From contig NZ_JACHWB010000002.1 of assembly GCF_014191055.1 (NCBI RefSeq), positions 248,001 through 312,000 of the forward strand: a DNA stretch of 64,000 nucleotides. Reading direction: 5' to 3'. Every line of letters starts with the position of its first letter. Within the stretch, counting starts at the first letter, position 1. The position numbers were made by a program, and so were the translations under genes. Positions 18,319 through 27,858 of the stretch are shown piece after piece. The notes below the pieces were generated by a model that was not told the origin of the DNA, searched no databases, and was given only the letters and a program-made list of their open reading frames with translations. The DNA is from Microvirga lupini (GTDB lineage: Bacteria; Pseudomonadota; Alphaproteobacteria; Rhizobiales; Beijerinckiaceae).

Positions 18319-19293
18319 ATGCCAAACCGCCTCGTCGTCGCCCTCGCCTATGACCGCCTGAGCACCTTCGAATTCGGCATCGCCGTCGAGATCTTCGGCC
18401 TGCCGCGTCCGGAGATGGGGCCGGACTGGTACCGCTTCGCCGTCTGCGCCATCGAACCCGGCCCTCTGCGGGCCATCGGCGGCTTCCAAATCATGGCCGA
18501 TGGCGGCCTCGAACTCTTGGAGCAGGCAGACACCATCGTGATCCCGGGTTGGCGCGGAGCCTCCGCCGAGCCGGTCCCGCCGACGGTCGTCGAAGCGCTG
18601 AGGCGGGCGCATGAGCGTGGCGCGCGGCTGATGTCGATCTGCTCCGGTGTTTTCGTGCTTGCCGCCACGGGTCTTCTCTCGGGACGCCGCGCGACGACCC
18701 ACTGGCACTACGTGGAGCAACTCTCGAAGGCTTATACCGAGATCAAGGTCGAGCCGGATGTCCTCTATGTGGATGAGGGCCGGCTGCTGACATCCGCCGG
18801 CAGCGCTGCGGGGATCGATCTCTGCCTGCATGTGGTGCGCAATGATTTCGGCCCCGAGATCGCCAACCGGCTCGCCCGCCGCCTTGTGGTGCCACCGCAT
18901 CGCGAGGGCGGGCAGGCGCAGTTCATCGAACGTCCCGTTCCACCGGCACGGGAGGGTGCGAGATTCGCCCCTCTCTTCGACCGGATGCGGCAACGGCTCA
19001 GCGAAGAACAATCGATCGAGATGCTGGCCGCTGAGGCCGGCATGAGCACCCGAACCTTTCTCCGGCGCTTCAAGGCCGCCACGGGCCTGCCACCCGGCGA
19101 ATGGCTGCTCGGCGAGCGCCTGATCCGCGCCCGCGAATTGCTGGAGACGACCCGCAACTCGGTCGAGGACATTGCCGGCGCAACCGGCTTCGGCTCCGCG
19201 GCGACGCTGCGCCATCATTTCCGGACGCGGCTCGGCACAAGTCCCGCAGCCTATCGAGGCCGCTTCGCGCAAGATGCCGGAGCGTCGGAATGA
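18319..19293 (+). CDS. ftrA: FtrA/GlxA family transcriptional regulator
   Basis: A 324-residue regulator: a DJ-1/PfpI-like domain (about 3-180; VVALAYDRLSTFEFGIAVEI, SICSGVFVLAATGLL) and an AraC-type double helix-turn-helix (about 215-315; ETTRNSVEDIAGATGFGSAA, ATLRHHFRTRLGTSPAAYRG). The sequence closely fits the FtrA subgroup, found beside a divergent rhodanese gene. Start ATG 18319 (MPNRLVVALAYD) matches homologues; the open frame extends upstream into the divergent promoter. Its natural effector is unknown. Confidence 0.88.
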   Translation: MPNRLVVALAYDRLSTFEFGIAVEIFGLPRPEMGPDWYRFAVCAIEPGPLRAIGGFQIMADGGLELLEQADTIVIPGWRGASAEPVPPTVVEALRRAHERGARLMSICSGVFVLAATGLLSGRRATTHWHYVEQLSKAYTEIKVEPDVLYVDEGRLLTSAGSAAGIDLCLHVVRNDFGPEIANRLARRLVVPPHREGGQAQFIERPVPPAREGARFAPLFDRMRQRLSEEQSIEMLAAEAGMSTRTFLRRFKAATGLPPGEWLLGERLIRARELLETTRNSVEDIAGATGFGSAATLRHHFRTRLGTSPAAYRGRFAQDAGASE

Positions 19294-19317
19294 AAAAAGC
19301 CGCCCTGAGGGCGGCTG
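19293..19317 (-). terminator. Rho-independent terminator between ftrA and mucR
   Basis: Read on the minus strand, AGCCGCCC-TCA-GGGCGGCT is followed by a T-run (the AAAAAA at 19293-19298 on plus). It ends the mucR transcript and begins at the last base of the ftrA stop codon. Confidence 0.8.
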
Positions 19318-19340
19318 ATCTCAACGGATGAATGCTTGGT

Positions 19341-19775
19341 TCAGCTGGAGCTGCGCGAAGAACGGCGCTTCCGGCGCTGCTGGCCGAGGCCCATTTCCTT
19401 GGCGAGCTCGGAGCGAGCCTTGGCGTAGTTGGGAGCCACCATCGGATAGTCGACGGGCAGGCCCCACTTCTCGCGATACTGCTCAGGGGTCATGTTGTAC
19501 TGCGTGCGCAGGTGGCGCTTCAGCGACTTGAACTTCTTTCCGTCTTCAAGGCAGACGATGTAATCCGGGGTTACGGACTTCTTAACCGGAATCGCGGGCT
19601 TGGGTGCCTCGACCGGAACCTCCACCGTGCCGCCCCCGACACGAAGAAGAGCCGTATGGACCTCATTGATCAGAGTCGGAAGATCGGATGAAGGAACAGA
19701 ATTATTGCTGACATAGGCGGAAACGATGTCGGCAGCCAGCTCAATGTAGTTCGAAGCAGCGATGTTGTCGCTCAT
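19341..19775 (-). CDS. mucR: MucR family transcriptional regulator
   Basis: A 144-residue Ros/MucR regulator. The DNA-binding core reads [20 protein letters not shown] and then [14 protein letters not shown]. Of the usual Cys2His2 zinc ligands, the second Cys is Asp (CLED) and the last His is Gln (HLRTQ), as in Ros/MucR members reported to fold without zinc. These proteins are H-NS-like, binding AT-rich DNA and controlling exopolysaccharide, motility and cell-cycle genes. Start ATG 19775 ([18 protein letters not shown]) is the family start; the frame extends to 19814. The AT-rich DNA upstream could be an autoregulatory site. Confidence 0.92.
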   Translation of the reverse strand: MSDNIAASNYIELAADIVSAYVSNNSVPSSDLPTLINEVHTALLRVGGGTVEVPVEAPKPAIPVKKSVTPDYIVCLEDGKKFKSLKRHLRTQYNMTPEQYREKWGLPVDYPMVAPNYAKARSELAKEMGLGQQRRKRRSSRSSS

Positions 19776-20198
19776 TTTGATTTTCTTCCTTTCCGGCTCT
19801 TTAGAACGGCTCAAAAAAGCATTTCAACCTATCTTTGAGCATTCTCGTCTGAAGCAATGCTTGCTTCTTCCTAGAACCGCACCGTACTTGCACAGAAATC
19901 GTGCTTGTTCGTCCAAGTATGGCAAATTCAGCCTCAATGCAAGATGTTCAAAAGGAAAACTTTGGAAAACTTCGTATCATCTTTCACTGTGCAATAAACT
20001 CATGCACAAAAGTTAATGCCTGTGCCCATAGGTTAGGTCGCCGATCACATGAATTTCATCCTTTGGGACCGAAGAAGTAACTAAAAAGGCACTTGAATAG
20101 AACATTCAGTGGCCTCTCCTACCCGCTTGGGACCCCCGGTGGGAAATCGGAGTTGTCTGTGCATAATCCCCGCCAGACCTCCCTCACCGGAAGATTCC
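19776..20198. other. AT-rich intergenic region upstream of mucR and the oligopeptidase gene
   Basis: About 420 bases between divergent genes, visibly poorer in GC than the rest of the window from 19790 to 20100, with many short A/T runs (AAAAGGAAAACTTTGGAAAAC, in part). No gene is supported in it. MucR/Ros proteins bind AT-rich DNA with TpA steps, so autoregulation is a reasonable inference. Confidence 0.5.
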
Positions 20199-22310
20199 AT
20201 GAAAACCGAGCGCCTCCCCGTCCATCCTTTGCCTGCTGCACCGTCGATTCCGGCAAGACCGCACGTCTTCGACATGCATGGAGCCGAGGTCCGCGACGAC
20301 TACGCCTGGCTGAAGGCGCCGAACTGGAAGGAGGTCCTCAAGGATCCGGCCGTTCTCGATCCGGAGATCCGCGCCTGCCTGGAGCAGGAGAATGCCTACG
20401 CGGCAGCGGCCTTCGCGGGTACGGAGGACTTCCAGGCCAGCCTCGTGGCCGAGATGCGCGGCCGCATCAAGGAAGATGATTCATCCGTTCCCGAGCCGGA
20501 CGGTCCCTACGCGTATTTCACCCGCTATCGAGAAGGCGGACAGCACCCACTGGTCTGCCGCCAGCCGCGCGACGGGGGGCCAGAGACGATCATGCTGGAC
20601 GGGGACCGGGAGGCCGAGGGCCAACCCTTCTTCGATCTCGGCGGCGCGGATCACTCGCCCGATCACAGGCTTCTTGCGTGGGGAGCAGACATCAAGGGTT
20701 CGGAGTACTTCACGATCCGCGTTCGCGACCTGGAGACCGGCACCGATCTGCCCGACGAGGTGGTCCAGACCTCCGGCGGCGCGGTGTGGCTCAACGATTC
20801 GGCGAGCTTCTATTACGTGGAACTCGACGAGAACCACCGTCCGGTCCGGGTCAAGCTCCATCGCCTCGGCACCGGCCCCGATCAGGATCAGGTCGTCTAC
20901 GAGGAGAAGGACCCCGGCTTCTTCGTCAAGCTCGGCACCACCCAGTCTGACGCCTTCGTGCTCATCGAGGCGAGCGACCACGAAACCTCGGAAATCTGGC
21001 TCCTCGACCGGACCGATCCATCGGCCGCGCCGCGGGTCGTCGAGCCGCGCACCCCGCAGCTCAAATACGACGTAGAGCACCACGGCGACGACCTCATCAT
21101 CCTGACTAATGCGGATGGGTCTGAGGACTTCAAGCTCGTCACCGCCCCCATCGCGACGCCGGGGCGCGATCACTGGCGCGATCTGGTGCCTTATCGCCCG
21201 GGCACGATGATCCTCTCCCACGTGGCGCTCGCCCGTTATCTCGTGCGCCTCGAGCGCGAGAACGCGAACCCGCGTATCATCCTGCGGGAGTTTGCGACGG
21301 GGGCTGAGGAGAGCGTCGCCTTCGACGAGGAGGCTTACTCCCTGGGCTTCTCGGCTGGCTACGAGTTCGACACGGATGTGATCCGCTATCACTACTCGTC
21401 GATGACCACCCCGAGCGAGGTGATCGACTACAACCTGCGCACCGGCGAGCGGACCTTGCGCAAGCGGCAGGAGGTGCCGAGCGGGCACAACCCGGCCGAC
21501 TACGTCACCCGCCGCCTGTTCGCCACCGCTCCCGACGGCGAGCAGGTGCCGGTCTCCCTCGTCCACCGACGCGAGGTCGCTCTCGACGGATCAGCACCCT
21601 GCCTGCTCTATGGCTATGGCTCCTACGGCATGTCCATGCCGGCGGCCTTCCGAACCGGGATCCTGTCCCTCGTCGATCGGGGCTTCGTCTACGCCATCGG
21701 GCATATCCGCGGCGGAACGGAGAAAGGCTGGCGCTGGTACATGGACGGAAAGCGCGAGAAGAAGACCAATACCTTCACGGATTTCATCGCCTGCGGCGAG
21801 GCCCTGGTCCAGGCCGGCTACACCTCCCGCGGCCGGATCGTCGCCCATGGCGGCAGCGCCGGCGGCATGCTCATGGGCGCGGTGGCAAACCTGGCGCCGG
21901 ACCTCTTCGCCGGCATCATCGCCGAGGTGCCCTTCGTCGACGTGCTCAACACCATGCTCGACAGCGAGCTCCCCCTCACCCCGCCGGAATGGCCCGAATG
22001 GGGCAACCCGGCTGCGGACGAAGCCGCCTTCCGCACCATCCTGTCCTATTCGCCCTATGACAACGTGAAGCGCCAGGCCTATCCGGCCATCCTGGCGCTG
22101 GCAGGCCTTACCGACCCACGAGTCACCTATTGGGAGCCGGCGAAATGGGTGGCGAGGCTCCGGGCCACCATGACGGGCGGTGGGCCGATCCTGTTCAAGC
22201 TCAACATGGAGGCTGGCCATGCCGGCGCTGCTGGCCGCTTCGACCGTCTCGAGGAGGTCGCGCTCGCTTATACATTCGCGCTGACGTGCATCAGGGGGTT
22301 TCAGAGCTGA
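20199..22310 (+). CDS. ptrB: S9 family peptidase, oligopeptidase B
   Basis: A 703-residue serine peptidase of the prolyl-oligopeptidase family, oligopeptidase B branch, which cleaves short peptides after basic residues. An N-terminal beta-propeller covers about 70-420 and the alpha/beta hydrolase domain follows. The triad is Ser553 (AHGGSAGGMLMG), Asp639 (GLTDPRVTYWEP) and His674 (MEAGHAGAAGRF). There is no signal peptide, so it is cytosolic. ATG 20199 (MKTERLPVHPLP) fits the family; the frame extends to 20109. Confidence 0.9.
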   Translation: MKTERLPVHPLPAAPSIPARPHVFDMHGAEVRDDYAWLKAPNWKEVLKDPAVLDPEIRACLEQENAYAAAAFAGTEDFQASLVAEMRGRIKEDDSSVPEPDGPYAYFTRYREGGQHPLVCRQPRDGGPETIMLDGDREAEGQPFFDLGGADHSPDHRLLAWGADIKGSEYFTIRVRDLETGTDLPDEVVQTSGGAVWLNDSASFYYVELDENHRPVRVKLHRLGTGPDQDQVVYEEKDPGFFVKLGTTQSDAFVLIEASDHETSEIWLLDRTDPSAAPRVVEPRTPQLKYDVEHHGDDLIILTNADGSEDFKLVTAPIATPGRDHWRDLVPYRPGTMILSHVALARYLVRLERENANPRIILREFATGAEESVAFDEEAYSLGFSAGYEFDTDVIRYHYSSMTTPSEVIDYNLRTGERTLRKRQEVPSGHNPADYVTRRLFATAPDGEQVPVSLVHRREVALDGSAPCLLYGYGSYGMSMPAAFRTGILSLVDRGFVYAIGHIRGGTEKGWRWYMDGKREKKTNTFTDFIACGEALVQAGYTSRGRIVAHGGSAGGMLMGAVANLAPDLFAGIIAEVPFVDVLNTMLDSELPLTPPEWPEWGNPAADEAAFRTILSYSPYDNVKRQAYPAILALAGLTDPRVTYWEPAKWVARLRATMTGGGPILFKLNMEAGHAGAAGRFDRLEEVALAYTFALTCIRGFQS

Positions 22311-22396
22311 CGCAGAGCCCTATGTCTCGTTGTAGCATATCCTGCCGCCTAGCTTGAAGCAGCCAGGACCAACTGAGATTTCGAGAGTATGCGTCG

Positions 22397-24787
22397 ATGA
22401 CCGAAAGGGGTCCGTCAGGGACGTCCGCTGATGTCGCTTCCCACAAGGCTGGCGACAGGCAGCGCCTTGCCGATCTGGAACGCCGCCTGCGTGACATGGA
22501 GGATGCCCTGCGCCTGAGCAACGGCAAATTGCGAATGGCGCTCGACATCGGCCGGCTCGGATCCTGGGAGCGTGACTTAAGGACCGGAGAGATTACAGGG
22601 TCCGAGACCTTCAAGGCGACCCTGGGTCTTCCGCCGGATGCCCCCTTGAAAGCCGAGGAGTTCGAAAAGCTCATTCATCCCGGCGATATGGACCGGGTCA
22701 ACCAAGCCATCGTCTTCGCGCTCAAGACAAAAACCGATTTCAATGTCGAGCACCGGGTGATCCGGCCTGATGGCCGCATCGGGCGCATTCTCGTCCGGGG
22801 AGGCGCGGTCTTCGAGGGCGACGAACCCGTTCGTCTCATGGGAGTCGTCCAGGATGTGACGGCCCGCGAAAAGGCCAAAGAGGAGATGAATTCGGCCCAG
22901 CGCCGTCAGGAATTCCTCCTGAACCTGAACGACCAGTTGCGCAGCCTCGAGGATCCCGACGCCATCATGGAAGCCACGGCCAAGAGCCTGGGGCGCTTCC
23001 TCAAGGTGGATTGTGCCGGGTACGGAGAAGTCGACGAAGAGCGAGGCGTCATCCTGGTGGAGCGCGAATGGTCGGAGGGTGCCATCGGCAACGAGGGACG
23101 AGCCTACCGTCTCTATGATTTCCTTCCCACCATGATGGCGGAACTCAAGCAGGGCAGGCCCATCTTCGTCGAAGACATCAGAACCGACCCGCGCGCAGTT
23201 AACCCCGAGGTCCAGGCGGCCTACAGCACCATCAATGCCCGTGCGGCCCTGGCGGTGCCCCTGCTCAAGAACCAGAAGCTGACGGCCGTGCTCTACATGC
23301 ACACGTCCCAACGCCGCGCCTGGTTCGGGGACGAGCTGTCCCTCGTCGAGGATGTCGCCGAGCGGACATGGACGGCCGTTGAGAAGGCTCGGGCCGAGAG
23401 GGACTTGCGTGAAACCGATGCCCGCTTCCGTCTCATCGCCGAGTCGCTCCCAGCCCTGGTCTGGATCCTCAACCCGCAGACGGAGCTGCTCTATACGAAC
23501 GAGCGGTGGGTTACTTATTCCGGCCTTCCTCCCGAGGAAGCCCTCGGCCACAGCTGGACGAGGGCGATCCACCCCGACGACATGGCCAGAATGAATGAGG
23601 AGCTGGTGCCGGTCGTCACCAAGCATACGTCCTACACGACCGAGGCGCGCTACAGGTCGCATGAGGGCGTCTATCGATGGCACTTGATCCAGGGCGCTCC
23701 CATCCATTCTCCCACCGGGGAATTCAAGGGCTGGGTTGGAACCAGCGTCGACATCCATGATCTGAAAGTGACGGAAGAGGCGCTCAGAAAAAGCGAGGAG
23801 CAGCTTCGTATCGCTCTTCAGGCGGCCAAGATGGGCGATTGGAGCTGGGACTCGGTCTCGAACATGGTGAGCCCTTCCGATCACGCAGCGGAAATTCTCG
23901 GCGCCGCGCTGGGGTCCAGCATGAGGCCAGAAGAGATCCGGGAGAGAATTCACCCGGCCGATCTGCCCAATATGCTCAACACCAAGAAGAGGGCTGCGGA
24001 AGCGGGCCAACCCTACAACGTGCAGTACCGGATAAGGCGCTTCAACGACAACGCCGAGATCTGGATCGCCACTCAGGCACAGACAGCCAAAAAAGAGGAT
24101 GGAACCCTGGTCACCAGCGGCATCATCCAGGACATCACCGAGAGCAAGCAGGCTGAGGAACGCCAGCAGCTTCTGATCCGGGAGCTGCATCACCGGGTCA
24201 AGAACACGCTCGCCACCGTCCAGGCCATCGTGGGCTCCACCGCCCGCACGGCCTCCTCCATCGACGAGTTCTACCAGGGCTTCGTCGGCCGCATCGTGTC
24301 GCTCGCCCGCACCCACAACCTGCTCACCGAGGACCTGTGGCAGAAGGCGGCGCTCGAGGACCTCGTCCAGACCGAACTCGGCCCCTACGAGGACGAGGCG
24401 CGCAACCGCATCGTCGTCGAAGGCCCGCACGTGGAGCTGCCCTCGGAGGCCGCGGTGCCCATCGGCATGGCCATTCACGAGCTCACCACCAACGCGGCCA
24501 AGCACGGGGCGCTCTCCACCTTCGGCGGCCAGGTGGAGGTGCGCTGGCGCGTGGAGCCGGGCGAGGAGCGGCCGGTGCTGCACTTTGCCTGGACGGAGCA
24601 TGGCGGTCCGAAGGTGAGCACGCCCACCCGCCAGGGCTTCGGCTCGCGCCTCTTGCAGCGGGTGCTCGCCACCCAGCTCCAGGCCGATGTCGCCATGACC
24701 TTCCCCGAAGAAGGGCTTCACTTCACCATGACCATGACCATTCCGGGCACTCCGCCCATCTTCAACCCGGATCGCCCAGGGAATTAA
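22397..24787 (+). CDS. PAS-GAF-PAS-PAS sensor histidine kinase, HWE family (tandem copy 1)
   Basis: A 796-residue soluble kinase. Order: short coiled N-terminus, PAS/PAC (about 45-160), GAF (about 175-330), PAS (340-458), PAS (465-585), HWE kinase (590-796). Motifs: LHHRVKNTLATVQAI (acceptor His599), HELTTNAAKHGAL (N-box, Asn699), FAWTEHGG (Trp732, Glu734) and RQGFGSRLLQ. Residues 590-779 are identical to the kinase at 24876-27296, while the sensor parts have diverged. Input signals are not evident. It probably phosphorylates a separate receiver. Confidence 0.92.
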   Translation: MTERGPSGTSADVASHKAGDRQRLADLERRLRDMEDALRLSNGKLRMALDIGRLGSWERDLRTGEITGSETFKATLGLPPDAPLKAEEFEKLIHPGDMDRVNQAIVFALKTKTDFNVEHRVIRPDGRIGRILVRGGAVFEGDEPVRLMGVVQDVTAREKAKEEMNSAQRRQEFLLNLNDQLRSLEDPDAIMEATAKSLGRFLKVDCAGYGEVDEERGVILVEREWSEGAIGNEGRAYRLYDFLPTMMAELKQGRPIFVEDIRTDPRAVNPEVQAAYSTINARAALAVPLLKNQKLTAVLYMHTSQRRAWFGDELSLVEDVAERTWTAVEKARAERDLRETDARFRLIAESLPALVWILNPQTELLYTNERWVTYSGLPPEEALGHSWTRAIHPDDMARMNEELVPVVTKHTSYTTEARYRSHEGVYRWHLIQGAPIHSPTGEFKGWVGTSVDIHDLKVTEEALRKSEEQLRIALQAAKMGDWSWDSVSNMVSPSDHAAEILGAALGSSMRPEEIRERIHPADLPNMLNTKKRAAEAGQPYNVQYRIRRFNDNAEIWIATQAQTAKKEDGTLVTSGIIQDITESKQAEERQQLLIRELHHRVKNTLATVQAIVGSTARTASSIDEFYQGFVGRIVSLARTHNLLTEDLWQKAALEDLVQTELGPYEDEARNRIVVEGPHVELPSEAAVPIGMAIHELTTNAAKHGALSTFGGQVEVRWRVEPGEERPVLHFAWTEHGGPKVSTPTRQGFGSRLLQRVLATQLQADVAMTFPEEGLHFTMTMTIPGTPPIFNPDRPGN
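24164..24733 (+). repeat. 570-bp near-identical direct repeat, copy 1 (kinase core)
   Basis: By direct reading this block matches 26682-27251 (offset 2518) except for G/C at 24181 versus 26699 and G/A in the codon for the Glu of LTEDLW. Both changes are silent. Confidence 0.93.
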
Positions 24788-24875
24788 CCGTCTGTTCAAT
24801 ATTTCTTCCCTGCCCGTCCTCTATTGCTGCCCTCTCAGCATGACTTTAGGGGATGAGGTGACGTAGCCGCCGGAA

Positions 24876-27296
24876 ATGCTTAAAAGCAGCAGACGCAGCT
24901 TAAGAGCATTGTTCATGATCAACAGGGTCGACGTTCCCCCCTTTCCACGAGCCGCTGCGCCGCAAGGCGAGCCGCAGCCGAGCACGCAGGAAAAGGGCCG
25001 AGACGACAGCGGGACTGAATTGCGCGGGAACAGCGCCATGCTGCGTTTGGCGCTCGAAATCGGTCGTCTGGGATCCTGGGAGCGGGATCTTGTGACGAAC
25101 GACATGAAGGCTGATCCGATCTGCAAAGCCCATCTCGGACTGACGGCCGATGAGGCTTTGACGTTCGATAGGCTGAAGAAGCTGCAGCACCCGGGCGATG
25201 TGGAGCGCATCAACCAGGCGGTCACCTATGCGCTGGCAACCCGGTCAGATTTCAATGTGGAGCATCGGGTTGTGCGCCCTGATGGCTATATCGGCCGCCT
25301 GCTCGTCAGGGGCACCCCGATCTTCGAGGGTGGCAGGCCGGTCCGCCTGGTCGGCGTGGCGCAGGACATCACGGAACGCGAGAGAGCCAAGGAAGAACTC
25401 AAGGATTCCAGGCGCCGCCAGGATTACTTCTTGAAGCTGAATGAGCAGCTTCGAGGTTTCAAGGATCCTTCTGCCGCCATGGACGCGACCGCACAGAGCA
25501 TTGGCCAGCTCCTGAGGGTGGATTGCGTCGGCTATGGCGAGGTGGACGATGGCCGCGGCATTGTGCTCGTCGAGCGGGAATGGTCGAGGGGTGCGATCAG
25601 CAACGAGGGCCGGGCCTACCGCCTGCAGGAATTCCTCCATGGCATGATCGACGATTCGAAGGTGGGGCAGACCCTGACCATCGAAGATATTGCCGCCGAT
25701 CCGCGAACCAAAAGCCCTGCGCTCCAGAACTTCTACAGCACCATCAATGCCCGGGCTGTTCTCACCGTCCCGCTGCTGAAGGACGGGCACATCACGGCCA
25801 TCCTTTATGTGATCTCATCCACGCCCCGCTCCTGGTCGGAGGACGACGTTGCCCTGGTCGAGGATATAGCTGAGCGCACCTGGACGACGGTCGAGAAGCT
25901 GCGCGCCGAACACGACCTGCATGATACCGAGTTCCGGTTCCGGACCTTCACCGAGGCGCTCCCTGGATTTGCATGGATCGCCACACCGGAGCTCGAACTC
26001 GTCTATTACGTGAATGAGCAAAGCTGGTTTGAATTCTCAGGGCTTTCGCGAGAACAGACCCTGGGCCACGGCTGGCTGTCGATCGTCCACCCCGAGGATC
26101 TCGCCAGCATCATGGCGGATGCCAAAAACGCGACCGACGATGTGATGGAAGCCGAGATGCGCTATCGCGCAGTCGACGGCACTTATCACTGGCACATCGT
26201 GCGGGTCGGCTCGCTTTACGATGCCAATGGCGAGTTCAAGGGCAAGATCGGAACGAGCATCAACATCCACAATCTGAAGGAAACCGAAGCGGCCTTGCGC
26301 AAGAGCGAGGAGCGGCTCGCCCTGGCGCAACGCGCCGCCCGGATCGGTGTCTTCGACTGGGATGTGGCCAGCGGCGCCATCACCTGGATGTCGGAGCAGG
26401 AAAAGCTCTTCGGGATCGAGCCCGGAAGTTTTGAGGGCACTTACGAGGGCTGGAGCTCCCGCATTCACCCGGCCGACGTGGATGCGTTCGAGAAGAACTT
26501 CCGCGACGCGATTGCAAGGAGCGATCGGGAGCTGGCCTTCACATACCGTATCCCGCTCCCGGATGGCTCCTTCCGTCACATCGAAGGCAGCCTGATGATC
26601 TTCTACGGACAGGACGGAACTCCGGCTCGGATCATCGGCGTCAATATCGATGTCACCAAGCACAAACAGGCGGAGCATCGTCAGCAGCTTCTGATCCGCG
26701 AGCTGCATCACCGGGTCAAGAACACGCTCGCCACCGTCCAGGCCATCGTGGGCTCCACCGCCCGCACGGCCTCCTCCATCGACGAGTTCTACCAGGGCTT
26801 CGTCGGCCGCATCGTGTCGCTCGCCCGCACCCACAACCTGCTCACCGAAGACCTGTGGCAGAAGGCGGCGCTCGAGGACCTCGTCCAGACCGAACTCGGC
26901 CCCTACGAGGACGAGGCGCGCAACCGCATCGTCGTCGAAGGCCCGCACGTGGAGCTGCCCTCGGAGGCCGCGGTGCCCATCGGCATGGCCATTCACGAGC
27001 TCACCACCAACGCGGCCAAGCACGGGGCGCTCTCCACCTTCGGCGGCCAGGTGGAGGTGCGCTGGCGCGTGGAGCCGGGCGAGGAGCGGCCGGTGCTGCA
27101 CTTTGCCTGGACGGAGCATGGCGGTCCGAAGGTGAGCACGCCCACCCGCCAGGGCTTCGGCTCGCGCCTCTTGCAGCGGGTGCTCGCCACCCAGCTCCAG
27201 GCCGATGTCGCCATGACCTTCCCCGAAGAAGGGCTTCACTTCACCATGACCTTGCCGATCCCCGGGGCACCCCCGATCTTCAACCCGGATCAATGA
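24876..27296 (+). CDS. PAS-GAF-PAS-PAS sensor histidine kinase, HWE family (tandem copy 2)
   Basis: An 806-residue paralogue of the preceding gene with the same domain order: PAS (about 50-175), GAF (about 185-335), PAS (345-470), PAS (475-600), HWE core from 603. The catalytic 570 bp (26682-27251) differ from the first copy (24164-24733) at only two silent positions, whereas the N-terminal PAS and GAF regions are clearly divergent. The start at ATG 24876 is the longest; ATG 24915 is possible. The isochorismatase-like gene follows five bases after its stop and is probably co-transcribed. Confidence 0.92.
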   Translation: MLKSSRRSLRALFMINRVDVPPFPRAAAPQGEPQPSTQEKGRDDSGTELRGNSAMLRLALEIGRLGSWERDLVTNDMKADPICKAHLGLTADEALTFDRLKKLQHPGDVERINQAVTYALATRSDFNVEHRVVRPDGYIGRLLVRGTPIFEGGRPVRLVGVAQDITERERAKEELKDSRRRQDYFLKLNEQLRGFKDPSAAMDATAQSIGQLLRVDCVGYGEVDDGRGIVLVEREWSRGAISNEGRAYRLQEFLHGMIDDSKVGQTLTIEDIAADPRTKSPALQNFYSTINARAVLTVPLLKDGHITAILYVISSTPRSWSEDDVALVEDIAERTWTTVEKLRAEHDLHDTEFRFRTFTEALPGFAWIATPELELVYYVNEQSWFEFSGLSREQTLGHGWLSIVHPEDLASIMADAKNATDDVMEAEMRYRAVDGTYHWHIVRVGSLYDANGEFKGKIGTSINIHNLKETEAALRKSEERLALAQRAARIGVFDWDVASGAITWMSEQEKLFGIEPGSFEGTYEGWSSRIHPADVDAFEKNFRDAIARSDRELAFTYRIPLPDGSFRHIEGSLMIFYGQDGTPARIIGVNIDVTKHKQAEHRQQLLIRELHHRVKNTLATVQAIVGSTARTASSIDEFYQGFVGRIVSLARTHNLLTEDLWQKAALEDLVQTELGPYEDEARNRIVVEGPHVELPSEAAVPIGMAIHELTTNAAKHGALSTFGGQVEVRWRVEPGEERPVLHFAWTEHGGPKVSTPTRQGFGSRLLQRVLATQLQADVAMTFPEEGLHFTMTLPIPGAPPIFNPDQ
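26682..27251 (+). repeat. 570-bp near-identical direct repeat, copy 2 (kinase core)
   Basis: Second copy of the kinase-core block. Identity breaks off abruptly after the codons for LHFTMT at the 3' end and before the QQLLIREL codons at the 5' end. Confidence 0.93.
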
Positions 27297-27300
27297 CGCC

Positions 27301-27855
27301 ATGCTGATGAACGCAAGCCGCTCTCACCTCATGGTGATCGATGTTCAGGCCCGCCTGATGCCAGCCATCCACGAAGGCGAGGGCCTTGTCCGCAATCTGG
27401 CGATCCTGCTGGAATCAGCCAGGCGGCTTAAGCTTCCCGTGACGGTGACGGAGCAGTATCCCAAAGGGCTTGGCGCCACCCTGGCCTCGGTGGCGGAGGC
27501 GCTTCCTGAGGAGGCGGTCACCCTGTCGAAGACAACCTTCTCGGCTGCACGCGAGCCTACGATTGCGGAGCGGATCGCAACCCTGCGCGGCAGCGGCCGG
27601 GATCAGCTCGTAATCTGCGGAGCCGAGGCCCATATCTGCGTGCTGCAGACCGCCCTGGAATTCAAGGCCTCAGGCCTGGAAGTCTTCGTGGTGGCCGATG
27701 CGGTGTCGAGCCGCTCGCCTCACAGCGTCAGCGCCGCCTGCGCACGCCTGCTGCATGCGGGCTGCCATTGGGTGACCACGGAGATGGTTGCTTTCGAATG
27801 GATGGAGCAGGCCGCAACGGACGACTTCCGCGCCCTGGCTCCGCTCTTCAAGTAA
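27301..27855 (+). CDS. Isochorismatase-family cysteine hydrolase
   Basis: A 184-residue member of the isochorismatase-like superfamily. The triad is visible: Asp in MVIDVQARLMPA, Lys in LSKTTFSAAR and Cys in GAEAHICVLQTAL. It resembles the YcaC-type subgroup whose substrates are mostly unknown; no isochorismate pathway genes are nearby. ATG 27301 or ATG 27307 could be used. The tight spacing to the kinase gene suggests a shared transcript. Confidence 0.85.
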   Translation: MLMNASRSHLMVIDVQARLMPAIHEGEGLVRNLAILLESARRLKLPVTVTEQYPKGLGATLASVAEALPEEAVTLSKTTFSAAREPTIAERIATLRGSGRDQLVICGAEAHICVLQTALEFKASGLEVFVVADAVSSRSPHSVSAACARLLHAGCHWVTTEMVAFEWMEQAATDDFRALAPLFK

Positions 27856-27858
27856 AGC

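Noticed and set aside
24164-27251. The 570-bp direct repeat as a mobile element or phage attachment duplication
   Set aside because: The repeat lies exactly within the catalytic domains of two homologous genes, without inverted ends or transposase; gene conversion explains it better.
22577-27302. Long minus-strand frames of 740 and 421 codons
   Set aside because: They are antisense shadows of the two tandem kinase genes; their own sequences resemble no family.
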